Translations under genes and position numbers: made by a program
Origin: Melitaea cinxia
Taxonomy: Eukaryota > Arthropoda > Insecta > Lepidoptera > Nymphalidae
DNA: 64,000 bases
Assembly (NCBI RefSeq): GCF_905220565.1
Contig: NC_059409.1
Span: 2,115,501 to 2,179,500 of the forward strand
Direction of reading: 5' to 3'
The notes under the pieces: model-generated
Told to the model about the DNA's origin: nothing
What the model saw: only the letters and a program-made list of their open reading frames with translations
The model's database searches: none
Shown here: one piece after another, positions 41,497 to 52,477 of the stretch
Numbering within the stretch: position 1 is the stretch's first letter
Layout: each line of letters opens with the position of its first letter

Positions 41497-42187
41497 TAAG
41501 CGCTATTAAAGTATTCTATCTCATTCTATTAAATACATTTATTTATTTCTTACCTTATCGTGACATATTTTCGTTTTATAGTTGCGTCTTTAGAATACTC
41601 TCATCCCTACACCACATCGATTCTAAAAAAATTTCACTTCAAAAATTTAATTTTTATGGAATAACGTCATATAAATATTTACGTATATTATTATAATATA
41701 TATTATATATATTATTATTTTTACGTTTTATATGTACGAAGTTACTGCTATAGTTACTAACCGATCTTCGTCTACGAATTATTCATTACAACGTATAAAT
41801 AAATAAATCAAATTTTGAATAAATGTATTTTTCAATTTACACGTACGTAGACATTTAATAAGTCGGAATGCAAACCTTTTAATTTAGAGAATAAAAATGC
41901 AAAACATACAATCAATTTTAAAAATTAAGTCCTTTAATTTAAGAAAGGGTTATTACGTGAAATTTAGAAATTATCCAAAACTCAAAACGTCATATGACTT
42001 ATACATATAATAATCAGAATGTAATTAGCAGTACAATGACTATAATTCACAAAGTTTTCCTATTTCATGAATCTCTATGGAACGACCATATCATTTCCGC
42101 CCAAAAGTTAAATTAACCTGAAGTTATATGGGTTAGTTTTTTTTTTAAATTATAAATTCGCACTGCCTATAACAATTATGTATGTAC
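41497..42187. other. AT-rich stretch without recognised feature
   Basis: An alternating 'attataatatatattatata' patch lies near 41690. No named repeat. Confidence 0.45.
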
Positions 42188-42512
42188 ACTTCAGCCTATC
42201 GCAGTCCACTGTTGGACATAGGCGTTCACAATTTCGCATAAAAAATGGCGCGAACTCATTTGTTTTGCCCATAGTCACCACGCTGGGCAGGCGGGTTGGT
42301 GACCGCAGGGCTGGCTTTGTCGCACCAAAGATGCTGCTGTTCGTCTTCGGTCTGTGTATTTCAAAGCTAGTAAGTTGGATGGTTATCCCGCCATCGGTCG
42401 GCTTTTTAAGTTCCAAAGTGGTAGTGGAACTGTGTTATCCCTTAGTCACCTCTTATGACACCCACGGGAAAAGAGGGGGTAGCTGTATTCTTTAATGCCG
42501 TAACCACACAGT
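42188..42512 (-). mobile_element. SINE A, full length
   Basis: Complete from tail 'cacttcagcctatcgcagtc' to head 'taatgccgtaaccacacagt', 325 bp, with a few changes ('gatgctgctgttcgtcttc'). No convincing target duplication. Frames 42178-42495 (+) and 42150-42416 (-) are SINE readings. Confidence 0.92.
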
Positions 42513-43087
42513 ATCAAAAGTAAACATTTAAAAAAAATAATAATTTTTTTCTTAATTTTAAAACCTTCCGTGGCTCTTATTGAACGTACAGAAAAAAAAA
42601 TTAATTACCCGTATTGGTCGAGTCATTATCGAGGTATGCGCTTAGCACCATTCATTTTTATTTAAATAGATAATTGATGTTTGGTGGTTTTTTTTTAGTC
42701 GACGAAGTCAATTTTAATTAAATTAAACCTTTAGAATACGCAAAGATCTTGTGCTATTGTCTCTCACTAAGATTGATCTATTCTCAACTAATTTCACTAA
42801 TTTTATTTGAGTTCCAATCTTGTCACAGATTATTATTTATAACAGCGTAATTTTAGCGTTACGTAACTTAATAAAATGATTTACTACTTTCACGAACAAC
42901 GAATTATCATAGCTGTTAGTTATTAATTAAATTCGATGCAAATAAACACTGAACGCTTTGAAATATTGTTAAATATTATTTAAATTCTTCTTTATGAATA
43001 TTGTAGTTGAGGATCGTAAAGATATGTTTATATATTACGTTTTTTACTTATTTAACGCTAGTTAACTAATATCCCTTTTTGAAAAAA
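42513..43087. other. AT-rich stretch without recognised feature
   Basis: No named repeat or frame. Confidence 0.45.
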
Positions 43088-43388
43088 CTAGTGGTCGCCT
43101 AATGATCGAAATTCGACTATAATTAAATTAAATTATAAGCTTGAATATTATTAAGGTTCTGTTGTCAAAGACTATACTTCTATAATAATATATGCGTGTG
43201 TGTGTCAAATACACAGTAGTGTGTGTAAAGAATTTTTTATTGATTTAATGTATTTTTAATACATAGTAAAAAAATAAGCATTTTGTACTCCTCTCTTTAT
43301 GAACTGTTGACGTGCAAAATTTTATACTCCTCTGTCGTTCGTAAAAAGATTTATACAATGTTTTTGCTTCACGTAGTAATATTATAGA
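43088..43388 (-). mobile_element. Helitron M, complete, 301 bp
   Basis: The plus strand starts CTAGTGGTCGCCTAATGATC (A before) and ends 'gcttcacgtagtaatattat' + 'aga' (T after). Read on the minus strand this is A|TCTATAATATTACTACGTG...GGCGACCACTAG|T. The body includes 'ttatactcctctgtcgttcg' and a (GT)n-like patch at 43195. It matches 51644 and 31501. Confidence 0.85.
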
Positions 43389-44236
43389 TTAGGTTCGGAT
43401 ATCATATATCTATTATTAGTTTCCAGCTCTAGTACAAATTTTGGTGCATTCAATGTATTTCTCTTAGTCCACTCTCGATACATTTAAATTGAAATATCTG
43501 GTATAGTCTAGTAGTCAATATTTACTTAACGATGTCCGATGATCAAAGTTTCCAACAGACGGATAGTGAAATTAAATTGTCTCAGTAGTTTCGATAAATT
43601 TATATGAATCTATTCGGAGTCTTATTAGTTTACAAGATTCCAGAAATGATTAACGTTTCAATATTTCGAGCAGAGTCAAATGTGATGCTTATTAAAACAT
43701 CAAAATACCTGCTATATCTAATAATCTGGATTTGTGTCACTATTAGCGAATGTATCGTAAGATGTTTGTTTTTGTATGTAGATAATTGGAGATAAAATAG
43801 GGTTACTGTGCTTTTAGTACGAGTAATTGACTCTATATTATGGCTATAGCGCTTTGCGAGTTTACTTAAATATCGGAGCTAATTGTAATAGAGATAGGGA
43901 GTTACAAAGCTAGATATTTATTAAATTAAAACAGTGTGTCCTTGAGACTAAAATTAATTAATTTATTTTGAAGATTATTATTTTGAGCATTTTTGATTGC
44001 AAAAAAAATCAATATTATATATAATAATAGCATACACATATATGTAACATAAACATGTATGGAAAAACAACTGAATATAATCTGAAAATCATAGTAGCCA
44101 ATAATAAGGCCCTGTGTGTTCTGCTAATGTAATTCGAAATTGATTTTTAACCCTATATGAATAAGGTTATTTTTTATTTTGATTTTTGATTTTTTGCCTA
44201 TAAATTAGCTTGGCTTTCCACAGCTTCCATTGGCTT
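43389..44236. other. AT-rich stretch without recognised feature
   Basis: The 63-codon frame at 43604-43795 ('NLFGVLLVYKIPEMINVSIF') has no recognised family or splice context. Confidence 0.4.
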
Positions 44237-45062
44237 CCCGACTAGAAAAAAGGTCAGGCTCAACCAGATCATGTATCTGGACCGGATCAGGATACAATGA
44301 GGCATGCCGGATCCGACAAGCTCTATCAGGACCAGGTCTGGTCCAGACAAGGATAGCCTGATGTAAAATACAATCAAGTAGGGTAAGGCATTCTGGATCA
44401 GGACCCGGTCCGGTCCAGATCAGGATAGCCTGATGTAAAATATAATCAAGTATGGTAAGGCATACTGGATCAGGACCCGGTCCGGTTCAGATCAGGATAG
44501 CCTGAAAGAAATTACGCGAACTGAGCCTGAATCGCGCTATTAAAGTTTTTAAGCGCACTTAGTATATATACAGTTATTAGGACAGTCTAGCAAGGAATCC
44601 ATTTCTACACAGTGGAGCAGTCGTAAGTAATAGGAAATAGTTAATTAGTAGTTAAATATTAGAAGTTAAGAAATAAAATTTAATTAATAATAATTAATTA
44701 ATAACATAAAAATAAATAAAAATAATTAATATCTAAAGTAAAAACATAAATAAATAATACATTGGAAAAAATAAACGGAAATAAATATCATAATAATTAT
44801 GTTAAGTAACATTTATAATATCGTCGTTTTTTTTTTTTGTTAAACAATTTTTTCAAGAATATACATTCGTGTTTTTTAAAAGGACCGGACCGAACCGGCT
44901 GATCAGGATGAGATGAGATTTCCTGATCTGGACCTGATCAGGATGAGATAAGATTTCCTAATCGGGTCCAGACCAATCATCTGCGTTACATGCCTTATCT
45001 AATCCTGATCAGGCATGCCTGGTCCGGTCCTTCTCAGGAAGTCGAAAAAATTTCTACTCGGG
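44237..45062. mobile_element. Foldback-like element with repeat-built arms (826 bp)
   Basis: Ends CCCGACTAGAAAAAA (44237-44251) and, on the minus strand, CCCGAGTAGAAA (45062-45051) are inverted. Both arms are built from the same words on opposite strands: GGTCCGGTCC / GGACCGGACC, CTGATCAGGAT, and 'ggcatgcc'. The left arm holds a 72-bp tandem repeat, with 'aggatagcctga' at 44350, 44422 and 44494. The right arm holds a 35-bp repeat, with 'ctgatcaggatgag' at 44899 and 44934. The middle (about 44640-44880) is AT-rich and non-coding. The arms are much richer in GC than the surroundings. Superfamily unknown. No clear target duplication beyond a possible TT. Confidence 0.65.
44350..44505. repeat. 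72-bp tandem repeat in the left arm of the foldback element
   Basis: Two full units (44350-44421 and 44422-44493) differ at a few bases, and a third starts at 44494. A partial earlier unit is visible from about 44327 ('atcaggaccaggtctggtcc'). Confidence 0.9.
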
Positions 45063-45284
45063 TTCTTCTTCTATGATGGATAAGCATCTGCCATAAAGTT
45101 TGGACCAACGTGGTAGTTCCTTTTCTGACGAGGCTCCTGCAGTTTAAATAAAATTCCAGCAACTTGTATTTTTCGAATGTCATTTATTAATGGTACGATT
45201 TTGTAATTTAACATGCGACAGAAAATAAAATAAATAAATTTAAATTTTCTGTTACTTGACGATGACATGTGTTGTTATACGTGT

Positions 45285-45566
45285 GCCGTGTAAGCGCCTA
45301 CAATTGCGGTTTGCGGGTTCGTTTCCCGCTTAGAGTGGATATTTGTATTTGATCAAATATTTATTTCCGGTATGATTATTTATCCTTGTGCGTTTCCCCA
45401 TCGTGCTTCGGAGAGCACGTTAAGCTGTCGGCCTCGGTTGTTATCATAGAACATAGTACGGAATGTATCCGCTAGTTCACAGCGGAGTAGTGTTGTGGAT
45501 TAATCTCCTACATGCATAAAAAGGCCTACCCCAACAGTGGGATGTACTAAGCTGAATCAAGCGTCA
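45285..45566 (+). mobile_element. SINE B, B2 variant
   Basis: B-box region 'gcgggttcgtttcccgct' (about 45313), the 'ggatatttgtatttgatcaa' block shared with 3320, 'cgtgcttcggagagcacgtt', 'gctgtcggcctcggttgtta', and the tail 'ctaccccaacagtgggatgt' with 'actaagctga'. Diverged, 5' region incomplete. Confidence 0.82.
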
Positions 45567-46266
45567 CGCATCACGAATCAAGCATATGTTACATGAGGTA
45601 CTAGCAAATAATTTTAATACACTACCTTCCTCAACGAAATTAGCTTCTTAATCTTTCATCACAAAACCGGTATGTCAAAGTTACAAATTCCATTGTCTAA
45701 GTGGTTATCTCAGCTGGTAACTAAACAAGACCGTGGCGCGAAATCAAATTGTCACAGTTCCTTTGAGAAGACATTTCGCTCGGGTACACCTTAACACACA
45801 TCCCCTTTGAAAGATTAATGCTTTGCTGGAACATTCTGAGTTCGGTGTATGATGTTTGGGAAAAATAATTTCTTGATTAAGTAATGTTCGGTTAATCTTA
45901 AAATTATTAAGGAAACGTGAATATAATTTTTCTGTGATGCTTTTAATAAAAATTAAATTTATTTGAAAAACGAATTCTGAGCCGATCCGACCCTCATTTT
46001 ATAACAATGAATTCAATTTTAACAAAGTCAACGGTCGTCAGGGCTACGTGGATTTTTAAAGTTTCGAGGAATCCTTAAACAACTCTATTACTTTACTTAT
46101 AACTTTAGTAAAATTACATTTATTTTAATAAGAAACTGGTAAATATTTGCGACAGGCACGTGTTATTTCTTATATTGTAAGTTTGTCAATTTTTTTTAAA
46201 TGTCGGCAACAACCAATTATCAAAAATTCTTCTAATCGTCGAAATTTACTTGATTTATACGACAAT
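45567..46266. other. Stretch without recognised feature
   Basis: No named repeat. Frames at 46170-46355 and 46232-46489 run into retroposon C. Confidence 0.45.
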
Positions 46267-46515
46267 GTCGAAAACATGGGTACGGCCCCAGATTGTAAAC
46301 GGTTACTGTAGCTGTACTGTACAGACGCTTGCAATGCCAAAAACATCGGTACCAAATCCCCCCCCCAAGAGCTCTAGCCACCTTACTCACTACAGGAACA
46401 CAACACTGCTTGAAAGCCATATTATTGTGCTGTGTGCTTTTGAAAGGTCGAGGTACTTCCCCACTCGGACGGCTCCATATTTTGAGCATGAAATTTCCTG
46501 CTGTCTATGCACCTC
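46267..46515 (+). mobile_element. Retroposon C copy
   Basis: 'aacggttactgtagctgtac', 'acagacgcttgcaatgccaa', a C9 run, 'agagctctagccaccttact', 'gaacacaacactgcttgaaa', 'aggtcgaggtacttccccac', 'tccatattttgagcatgaaa', 'tttcctgctgt'. Frames at 46250-46538 are C readings. Confidence 0.85.
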
Positions 46516-46565
46516 ATAAGCTATTAGTTATAGATTAAGTATTAACTTTTCTCTACAGAGGAATT

Positions 46566-46629
46566 TGTACTTACATTAAGTTTTGTAATTATTGTTTTTA
46601 CAACAATTACAAGATTCAATGTAAGTACA
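46566..46629. repeat. 64-nt near-perfect hairpin
   Basis: Arms of 30 nt (46566-46595 and 46600-46629) pair with four mismatches, all of transition type, around a TTTT loop. The arms begin TGTACTTACATT and end AATGTAAGTACA. It could fold as an RNA hairpin or be a tiny foldback repeat. No transcription evidence. Confidence 0.75.
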
Positions 46630-46704
46630 TATTGTAGTAAATATTGTCTTTACAATTACATAGTTAGTATGTCTGTTTCGATTTCGCTGTTGGTAATATT
46701 AACT

Positions 46705-46865
46705 ATTATCATCTACGCCTGATAGCGATTATTACTCATAGCAGGGAATATATCCGCCAACCCGCATTGGAGCAGCGTGGTGGATTAAACTCTGATCCTT
46801 CCTCAACATGGGGATAGAGGCCTATGCCCAGTTGTGGGATATTACAGGCTGAAGCGAAGCGTAAC
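46705..46865 (+). mobile_element. SINE B, 5'-truncated, with short target duplication
   Basis: Begins 'attatcatctacgcctgata' within the SINE B body and ends 'ggctgaagcgaagcgtaac'. Flanking ATTAACT at 46698-46704 and 46866-46872. 5' truncation plus a duplication indicates a retroposition event that stopped early. Confidence 0.87.
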
Positions 46866-47290
46866 ATTAACTGTGTTAGCGGGTCTTTTTACAGTTATAG
46901 GAAAAAATGTGTACAAAGCGAGGAAAATATTTTCAGAGGTACTAAGATGCATATAATATTAACAGGTGAAGTGGGTTGGGTTTAAGGGATTACGTTCCAG
47001 TTTTTAAAAGACCGGCCAAGTGCGATTCTGACTCCCGCACCGAGGGTTCCCAAACAAAATTATTAAAAATCTTTTTATTTGATGATGTAACTAAAAATTT
47101 ATGCTTTTTGCAATTTTTCCTTTACACGAGAGTCTAAAATTTCGGGAATCTGAGGTCTCGGGAAGTATCTTGGTAGGTTTTGATTCCCTTATAAGTGTCG
47201 AAAATTTGCAGTATAAACGGCTGTGTCTTTTGAATGCGTTAGCTTTGAAGTTTGATTTTTTAGCGCTTCTTAGTACAGTGCACTTAAGTA

Positions 47291-47430
47291 TCCCTACTAA
47301 TATTATAAATGTGATTGTAAGTTTGTTTGTTAAGCTTTCACGCGGAAACTACTTAATCGATCACCATGACACTTTGTACACGTATTTTTGGAGGTATTAG
47401 AAGTAACATTACTTTATTATACGATATTAA
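47291..47430 (+). mobile_element. Helitron-like 5' end inside repeat F
   Basis: TCCCTACTAATATTATAAATG after an A at 47290 looks like a Helitron start, followed by 'agtttgtttgttaagctttc' and 'acgcggaaactacttaatcg'. No CTAG end was found before the next repeat, so it is truncated or diverged. Confidence 0.5.
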
Positions 47431-47483
47431 TTAATTTTATTTTATCACAGTCAATATTAGTTTTTATACTTTTACGTAATAAA

Positions 47484-47605
47484 GGAAAAAAAAAACAGCA
47501 GTACAGAAATAAAATTGAACAAAAAGTAGTTACGATGACAGCGTGAAAAGCGGACTTATTGCTTTAAGCAATCTCCCCCAGACAACCCCAGGTAAAAGGA
47601 GATTA
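47484..47605 (-). repeat. LINE-like 3' UTR fragment K
   Basis: 'gcggacttattgctttaagc' and 'aatctcccccagacaacccc' resemble 'gctcttatcgctaaagagcg' and 'atctccagacaacctctaga' at 51155. A-rich sequence lies to the left, so the 3' end points left (minus strand). Confidence 0.45.
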
Positions 47606-47973
47606 TTTGTAACAAAGTGCGTGATTGTGCAAAAGTAGATAAATATAAATATAATTATAAATACATAAAAGCATATATACACATAGACACATAAGCATAT
47701 ATACATACATTATTTATACATAATTATTTTGTTATCTAAATTACATTTTAATGATATCTACCTAGACTACTAGAAATTAAACTATTTAGTTTGACATCGA
47801 TAGTTGACTGTACACTTGAGTATTTGATATAAATATCAGCTTGATATCTCCACGTGTTGTTGATAGATGGACAACGAAGTGATCCTATCCCGTTTTAACC
47901 TTTTGGAGGTACGGAACCCTAAAAATGCCGTTTTTACTAATTGTTATAGCTGCTTAATTAATTAATTGTATAA

Positions 47974-48176
47974 TCTCATATATAAAATTCTCGTGTCACA
48001 ATGTTAGTTAAAATACTCCTTCGAAACGGCTGGACCGATTTTTATAAAATTTTGTGTGCATATCAGGTAGGTCTGAGAATCGGCCAAAATCTTTTTTTCA
48101 TACCCCTAAGTTATAGGGGGGGTATTAAGGGAGTTAATAACATATATGGCAAAACAAAATTTGCGGGATCAGTTAG
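47974..48176 (+). mobile_element. Helitron D, 203 bp, mutated 3' terminus
   Basis: Starts TCTCATATATAAAATTCTCG after an A. Contains 'aaacggctggaccgattttt' and 'cagacctac'-equivalent sequence on the other strand, and ends 'ttgcgggatcagttag' before a T. The normal CTAG is TTAG here. The frame 48001-48216 is D sequence. Confidence 0.83.
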
Positions 48177-51059
48177 TATTTACATAATTATATTGAAGCG
48201 TTTAGTGTATGTTTAGTTTTTAATTTGACTATACACTTCATAACGAGACCCTTAACGAGATTCCTTTACAAATTTTTCATAATATGCAAATTATATTTGA
48301 TCACGAAATGAAATTCGAATAACCATGAAAAGGAGCAATTCTGTCGCAAATTAAATCTATTCCCGATGGAAAAAAATAACACTTCACTTCAGAAAAGGTC
48401 CTTTTTTTCGGTTGTCATGTAAATACGAAATTAAGTGTTTCTGAGAAATTTTCACGAGATCCCCGGCGGCCATCTTTGTTTGAATACGGCCGATTCGAAG
48501 ACGCCTTTGTAGATTTAACAAAAGTAACCTAAATTAAATTTGCTGCCATTGTATTGTTTCGTTTGGTATTGCAATTGCAAATTTACCTGATTTCATTACG
48601 AGTTATCATTTTCGACAATCTAGATACTATTAAGTTTAACGAAGTACTGAATTCATAATCCACGTTCTTTTGTTATTATAAGCGCGTTGGTTCATTGTTG
48701 ATTACTGAAATTTTACTTGATTTATGAACAAAATAAAGAAAACCTAGAAGTTATACAATCAATATTACTCATTTAGAAAATATACGTTATGAACTGTTCG
48801 CTTGATAATAAAATCGTTCGTCTTTCAGTGTCCTTAAAGAATACAATTACTTAATTATTTATAGCTTACATAAAAGTTTGTCAGTGGGTTGTAAACATAA
48901 TCAGACCGTCTACACACGAATGATGTATTATGTTTGACCTCACTTGATTTATTTACCCGTGATAAAAAAAAATCCTTACACATTTATTTTTATGGAAATG
49001 CTTCTAAAAGTAATGTCCTAAATCTTTACTTTTGTTATATATATATTAATATGATTCATGAATAGCATACGATTTGTAATCGTCTTTCATTCGTCATATT
49101 ATAAAACGCTTAAATCTAATCACCTTTCAAAGAAATTATGTTATTATGTAACATTAAAATCACTTTACAATCAAAGACATCAATTTAAAATAATTCATAC
49201 AAAAAGAAAAACTATAATTATTTTAATGAGTCCAATAATTTTTGTCAACAGATTAAAAATCGAATGACAAATCATGATTGTAAATATTTTGTTGCATTTA
49301 TAAATACAAGTTAAAAAAAATATAAGTTATTAAAAGGCTAAGGTTTCTTCGTCTGTTACTTAACATTCGTCTTTAGAAACGTCATCGAATACCACACCAT
49401 TTTAAAGCGCCTTATTTTAGAATATAAAACTATTAATTAAAAAATTGTAATTCTACTTTAAAAACTCATCCCTATAAAACCTAATACTTTATTCAGAGCC
49501 TAAAGTTACGTTTTATTTGCTTCGAACTCGAAATCTAACTTAGCTGATATGAGGGTGCTTCCTAATCAGCTCGCTAACCACAGGCTCTCCGGCGTCCCAG
49601 CTTTACTTTTTAAGCTTTGAGATAAACCCTAATACTAGACTTTGCTTTCGTTAGCCTTTATTTAGTGAAGATTAAATTAGAATTTGAAATGGTGTCTATA
49701 TTCCCATCACATTCTAGACAGTTTTAGAACTGCTAGTCTGAAGTTAAACGGTGGTGTATCCACAGTCATATAAAGACTTTTTATATAGAAATAATGAAAC
49801 CTCATTTCTTGTTTTTTTTTTTTTTTTTATAAAAATATTTTTGATAGATATCAAGAATTTGTATTTCGAATTCTTCTTTATAATTTATGTTTTACAATTT
49901 ATTAATTCTATTTTATATTTTCTACGTGCACGTTGTTTTGTAATTGTATTGTATATTTTGCTAAGTGAAAATTGTTATTTATATTATTATTATTATTCTT
50001 TAATAAAGAGTCGGTGGATATAGCGAAGAATCTTATTATTATTTTAACCGTTGAATAGCTCATTCGCTAAAAAACTATTGTAAAATAAACGTACGCCGAT
50101 TATAAAACAAATATTTTATGTAGCAAATGGAATGGGAAACTAAAGCCCTTGGATGTTGTTAATATAGTAAAAAAAAAACATCACAAGCAGGCTGACGCTT
50201 AAGACTCTATGATAGAGTTACATATCTCATGTCTTACAAAATATTCTGCTTCAAAACCAAAGTTGTTTAATCCAAACTGTTTAAAAAAAATAGTAGTTGT
50301 CTATATTAATTGTATTGGCACAAACAAATATTTTATCTATTTTAGCTTTATAATTAAAAAAAAATTATACGGTTCCAGTAAACAATGTATTGTATACAAA
50401 GTGAAACCTTTTGGATGATGTGAGTTTAGAAACGCTACCGTGAGAATTAGAACATTCGAGTCTACGAGTATAAATACGTTTAGACAGCTTTTTTTGTTTT
50501 AACCGATTTGAAAAAAAAAAGGCTCGACGGTAAGACCTTGGATGTAATTGTTCATTGTGAACTGGTTTTAATAATACTGAAACAAGATATGATAGTGGGA
50601 TGGTTCTTGCAAATACCTTTTTAACTTATTTGCTGGAGTACTATTGTATAAATTGTAAAAGAAATGTCATTAATGAACAGTAAGTTATGTAAATACTAAC
50701 TACAACAAACTGATACACTAATAAATTACAATGAAAAGCTGCGATTAACATTCAGAACGTTGAACTTGGTACACACTAGACCTTTTTTCTTGCTCGTGGA
50801 GTGAGTTCGCAAAAGTTACTCCGTATATAATATGTTATAAGTAAAGAATTTAATGTTTTTATTTTTATTAATGTTGGATTGTTATTTGTTTGTTTTAGTA
50901 TTGTTGTTTATGTTTAGCTAATTCTCATTTTTATGTTGTGGATTTTGTATGTTAATTTTTTCTGTTTTTTTCTTTTTGACATATGTAATATGTAATGAAT
51001 TGCTCTGCTATGTAATATGTAAATAATGGTTCTGCATGTAATATTAGATGTAAGTAAGA
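48177..51059. other. 2.9 kb AT-rich stretch without recognised repeat
   Basis: The longest repeat-poor run in the window. It contains T18-class runs near 49812, an A-rich patch at 50505-50520 preceded by 'ttttaaccgatttgaaaaaa' (a possible decayed repeat G end), and AT-rich frames (49058-49267, 49751-50023, 50209-50418) of low-complexity composition. No exon could be supported. Confidence 0.5.
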
Positions 51060-51205
51060 AATAAATACAAATATATTTTATTGTACAACCAGAAACAATA
51101 CATGTAACATAAAATATGCAAGAAAAAATAACAAAAAAAAAGAAATGTACAAAAGGTGCTCTTATCGCTAAAGAGCGATCTCCAGACAACCTCTAGAAAA
51201 AGGAT
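51060..51205 (-). repeat. LINE-like 3' UTR fragment K
   Basis: On the minus strand: 'agatcgctctttagcgataa', 'gagcaccttttgtacatttc', a T-rich part, then 'gtacaataaaatatatttgt' containing AATAAA. It shares words with 32612 and 47484. The 91- and 88-codon minus frames here are hydrophobic chance frames through T-rich repeat. Confidence 0.5.
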
Positions 51206-51215
51206 AGGAATAAGA

Positions 51216-51643
51216 ATAAATAATAGTAATAATAATGAAATCACGCTAAAATAAAGTGTATTTCGTAGACATTTCGTTGCTGACGCACTGACTCCATCGT
51301 GGGCTATCAAGTGGAAAAATGAATTATTCTTCCAATTTATCCGATGACCCCGCCTCGGGTCGAGTGATTTTATTTAGTCTCTTTGGACGTAGCGGTTGCA
51401 TCGAAATTAATTTAAGAGTTGTCGCTGACATGAGGCGGTCGATTGAAAATTGAATACGGCAAATGTAGAACGAACCTGTCAAAATTTATAGATTTGGTGG
51501 TTAATGGTAACAGCCATACCTTGGTTGGCGAATGAATGTAAATGAATTGTTTTTTATTATAGGTTAATTTGTTTGTCAAACTAATAAATTTAGATCGTAA
51601 TTTTACAAATTCTAATTGTCTCAGTTTTAATCAATTATTGTTA
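51216..51643. other. Stretch without recognised feature
   Basis: 'gatgaccccgcctcgggtcg' near 51341 is locally GC-rich. No named repeat or gene. Confidence 0.4.
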
Positions 51644-51950
51644 TCTTTACATTGATACGTGAAGCAAAAACTTTGTACCCCTTTTTAGGAAAATTGCGCG
51701 GACGGAGAAGTATGAAATTTTGCACACTTATATTTTATATAGAGATGACTAATATTTTTTTAAAATTGTCCATAAAAATATATTAAATCAATAAAAAAAA
51801 AACGCATATTAAGTACATATTATACTCTTTTGTTGATTGTGAAAGTCTGTAGTCAAATTGAAAATTAAGAAAAAATCTTTATTTTAATAATTTTTTGATT
51901 AACTTAAATTTTTAATTATGGTCGAATTTCGTCCACTAGGCGACCACTAG
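51644..51950 (+). mobile_element. Helitron M, complete, 307 bp
   Basis: Starts TCTTTACATTGATACGTGAA after an A and ends 'ctaggcgaccactag' before a T. The body matches 43088 in reverse ('gcgcggacggagaagtatga', 'attttgcacacttata'). Short stem GTC/GAC within 'gtccactaggcgac' before the end. Confidence 0.87.
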
Positions 51951-52218
51951 TTATAATAGATATACAGAGCAAAGAGATGGAAAACTGTGCATTATTATCA
52001 CATTTACCGACTGTACAGTTTTGGCAGTACACGAAATATACATTTCATATTAAAAAAACCGAAATAGAACTCGGTTAGGAAGTCGCTACGGGCGTTTTTC
52101 TACCGAACGCTAAAAATTGTAACAGAGATTCCAAAATCGTAAAGTGTATTTAAAACAAAAATGTTTACAAAGATCAAAAAAGATTGTCTACTTACTCATG
52201 ATATTTTTACTATGAAGA

Positions 52219-52422
52219 CTAGCTGACCCCGCAAACGTGTTTTGCCATATATCTTATTAACCCCCTTAATCCCCCTCTCCTACAACTTAGGGGTATGAAA
52301 AATGGATGTTGTTCGATTCTCAGACCTACCCAAAATGCACACAAAATTTCATGAGAATCGGTTAAGCTGTTTCGGAGGAGTTTAACTACAAACATCGCGA
52401 CACGAGAATTTTATATAATAGA
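52219..52422 (-). mobile_element. Helitron D, 204 bp
   Basis: The plus strand starts CTAGCTGACCCCGCAAACG (A before) and ends 'gagaattttatataataga' (T after). It contains 'cccccttaatccccctctcc', 'cagacctacccaaaatgcac', 'gctgtttcggaggag'. This is A|TC...CTAG|T on the minus strand. Confidence 0.88.
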
Positions 52423-52467
52423 TAAGGTAAAAAATAAAGTGACAAATTAATTGGGAATCTTCATTTG

Positions 52468-52477
52468 TAATCCTTAT
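52468..52477 (+). repeat. Target-site duplication, left
   Basis: TAATCCTTAT, repeated at 52777-52786. Confidence 0.88.

Larger units (their letters stand above)
47008..47926 (+). repeat. Repeat F copy, broken up by later insertions
   Basis: It starts 'agaccggccaagtgcgattc' with 'gcaccgagggttccc' and ends 'ttttggaggtacggaaccct' + 'aaaaatg'. The internal AGGGTTCC and GGAACCCT are inverted. The left part runs to 'tagtacagtgcacttaagta' (47290) and the right part resumes near 47800 ('gttgactgtacacttgagta', 'atcagcttgatatctccacg'). A Helitron-like start and a K-type LINE tail lie between. The 99-codon frame at 47101-47400 is F sequence. Confidence 0.65.

Noticed and set aside
49751..50023. 90-codon hydrophobic frame
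   Set aside because: Rich in F, I, L and Y from T/A-rich low-complexity DNA; no motif or splice context.
50914..51310. Two overlapping minus frames of 88-91 codons
   Set aside because: Driven by T-rich sequence of the K-type 3' UTR repeat; hydrophobic and without motif.
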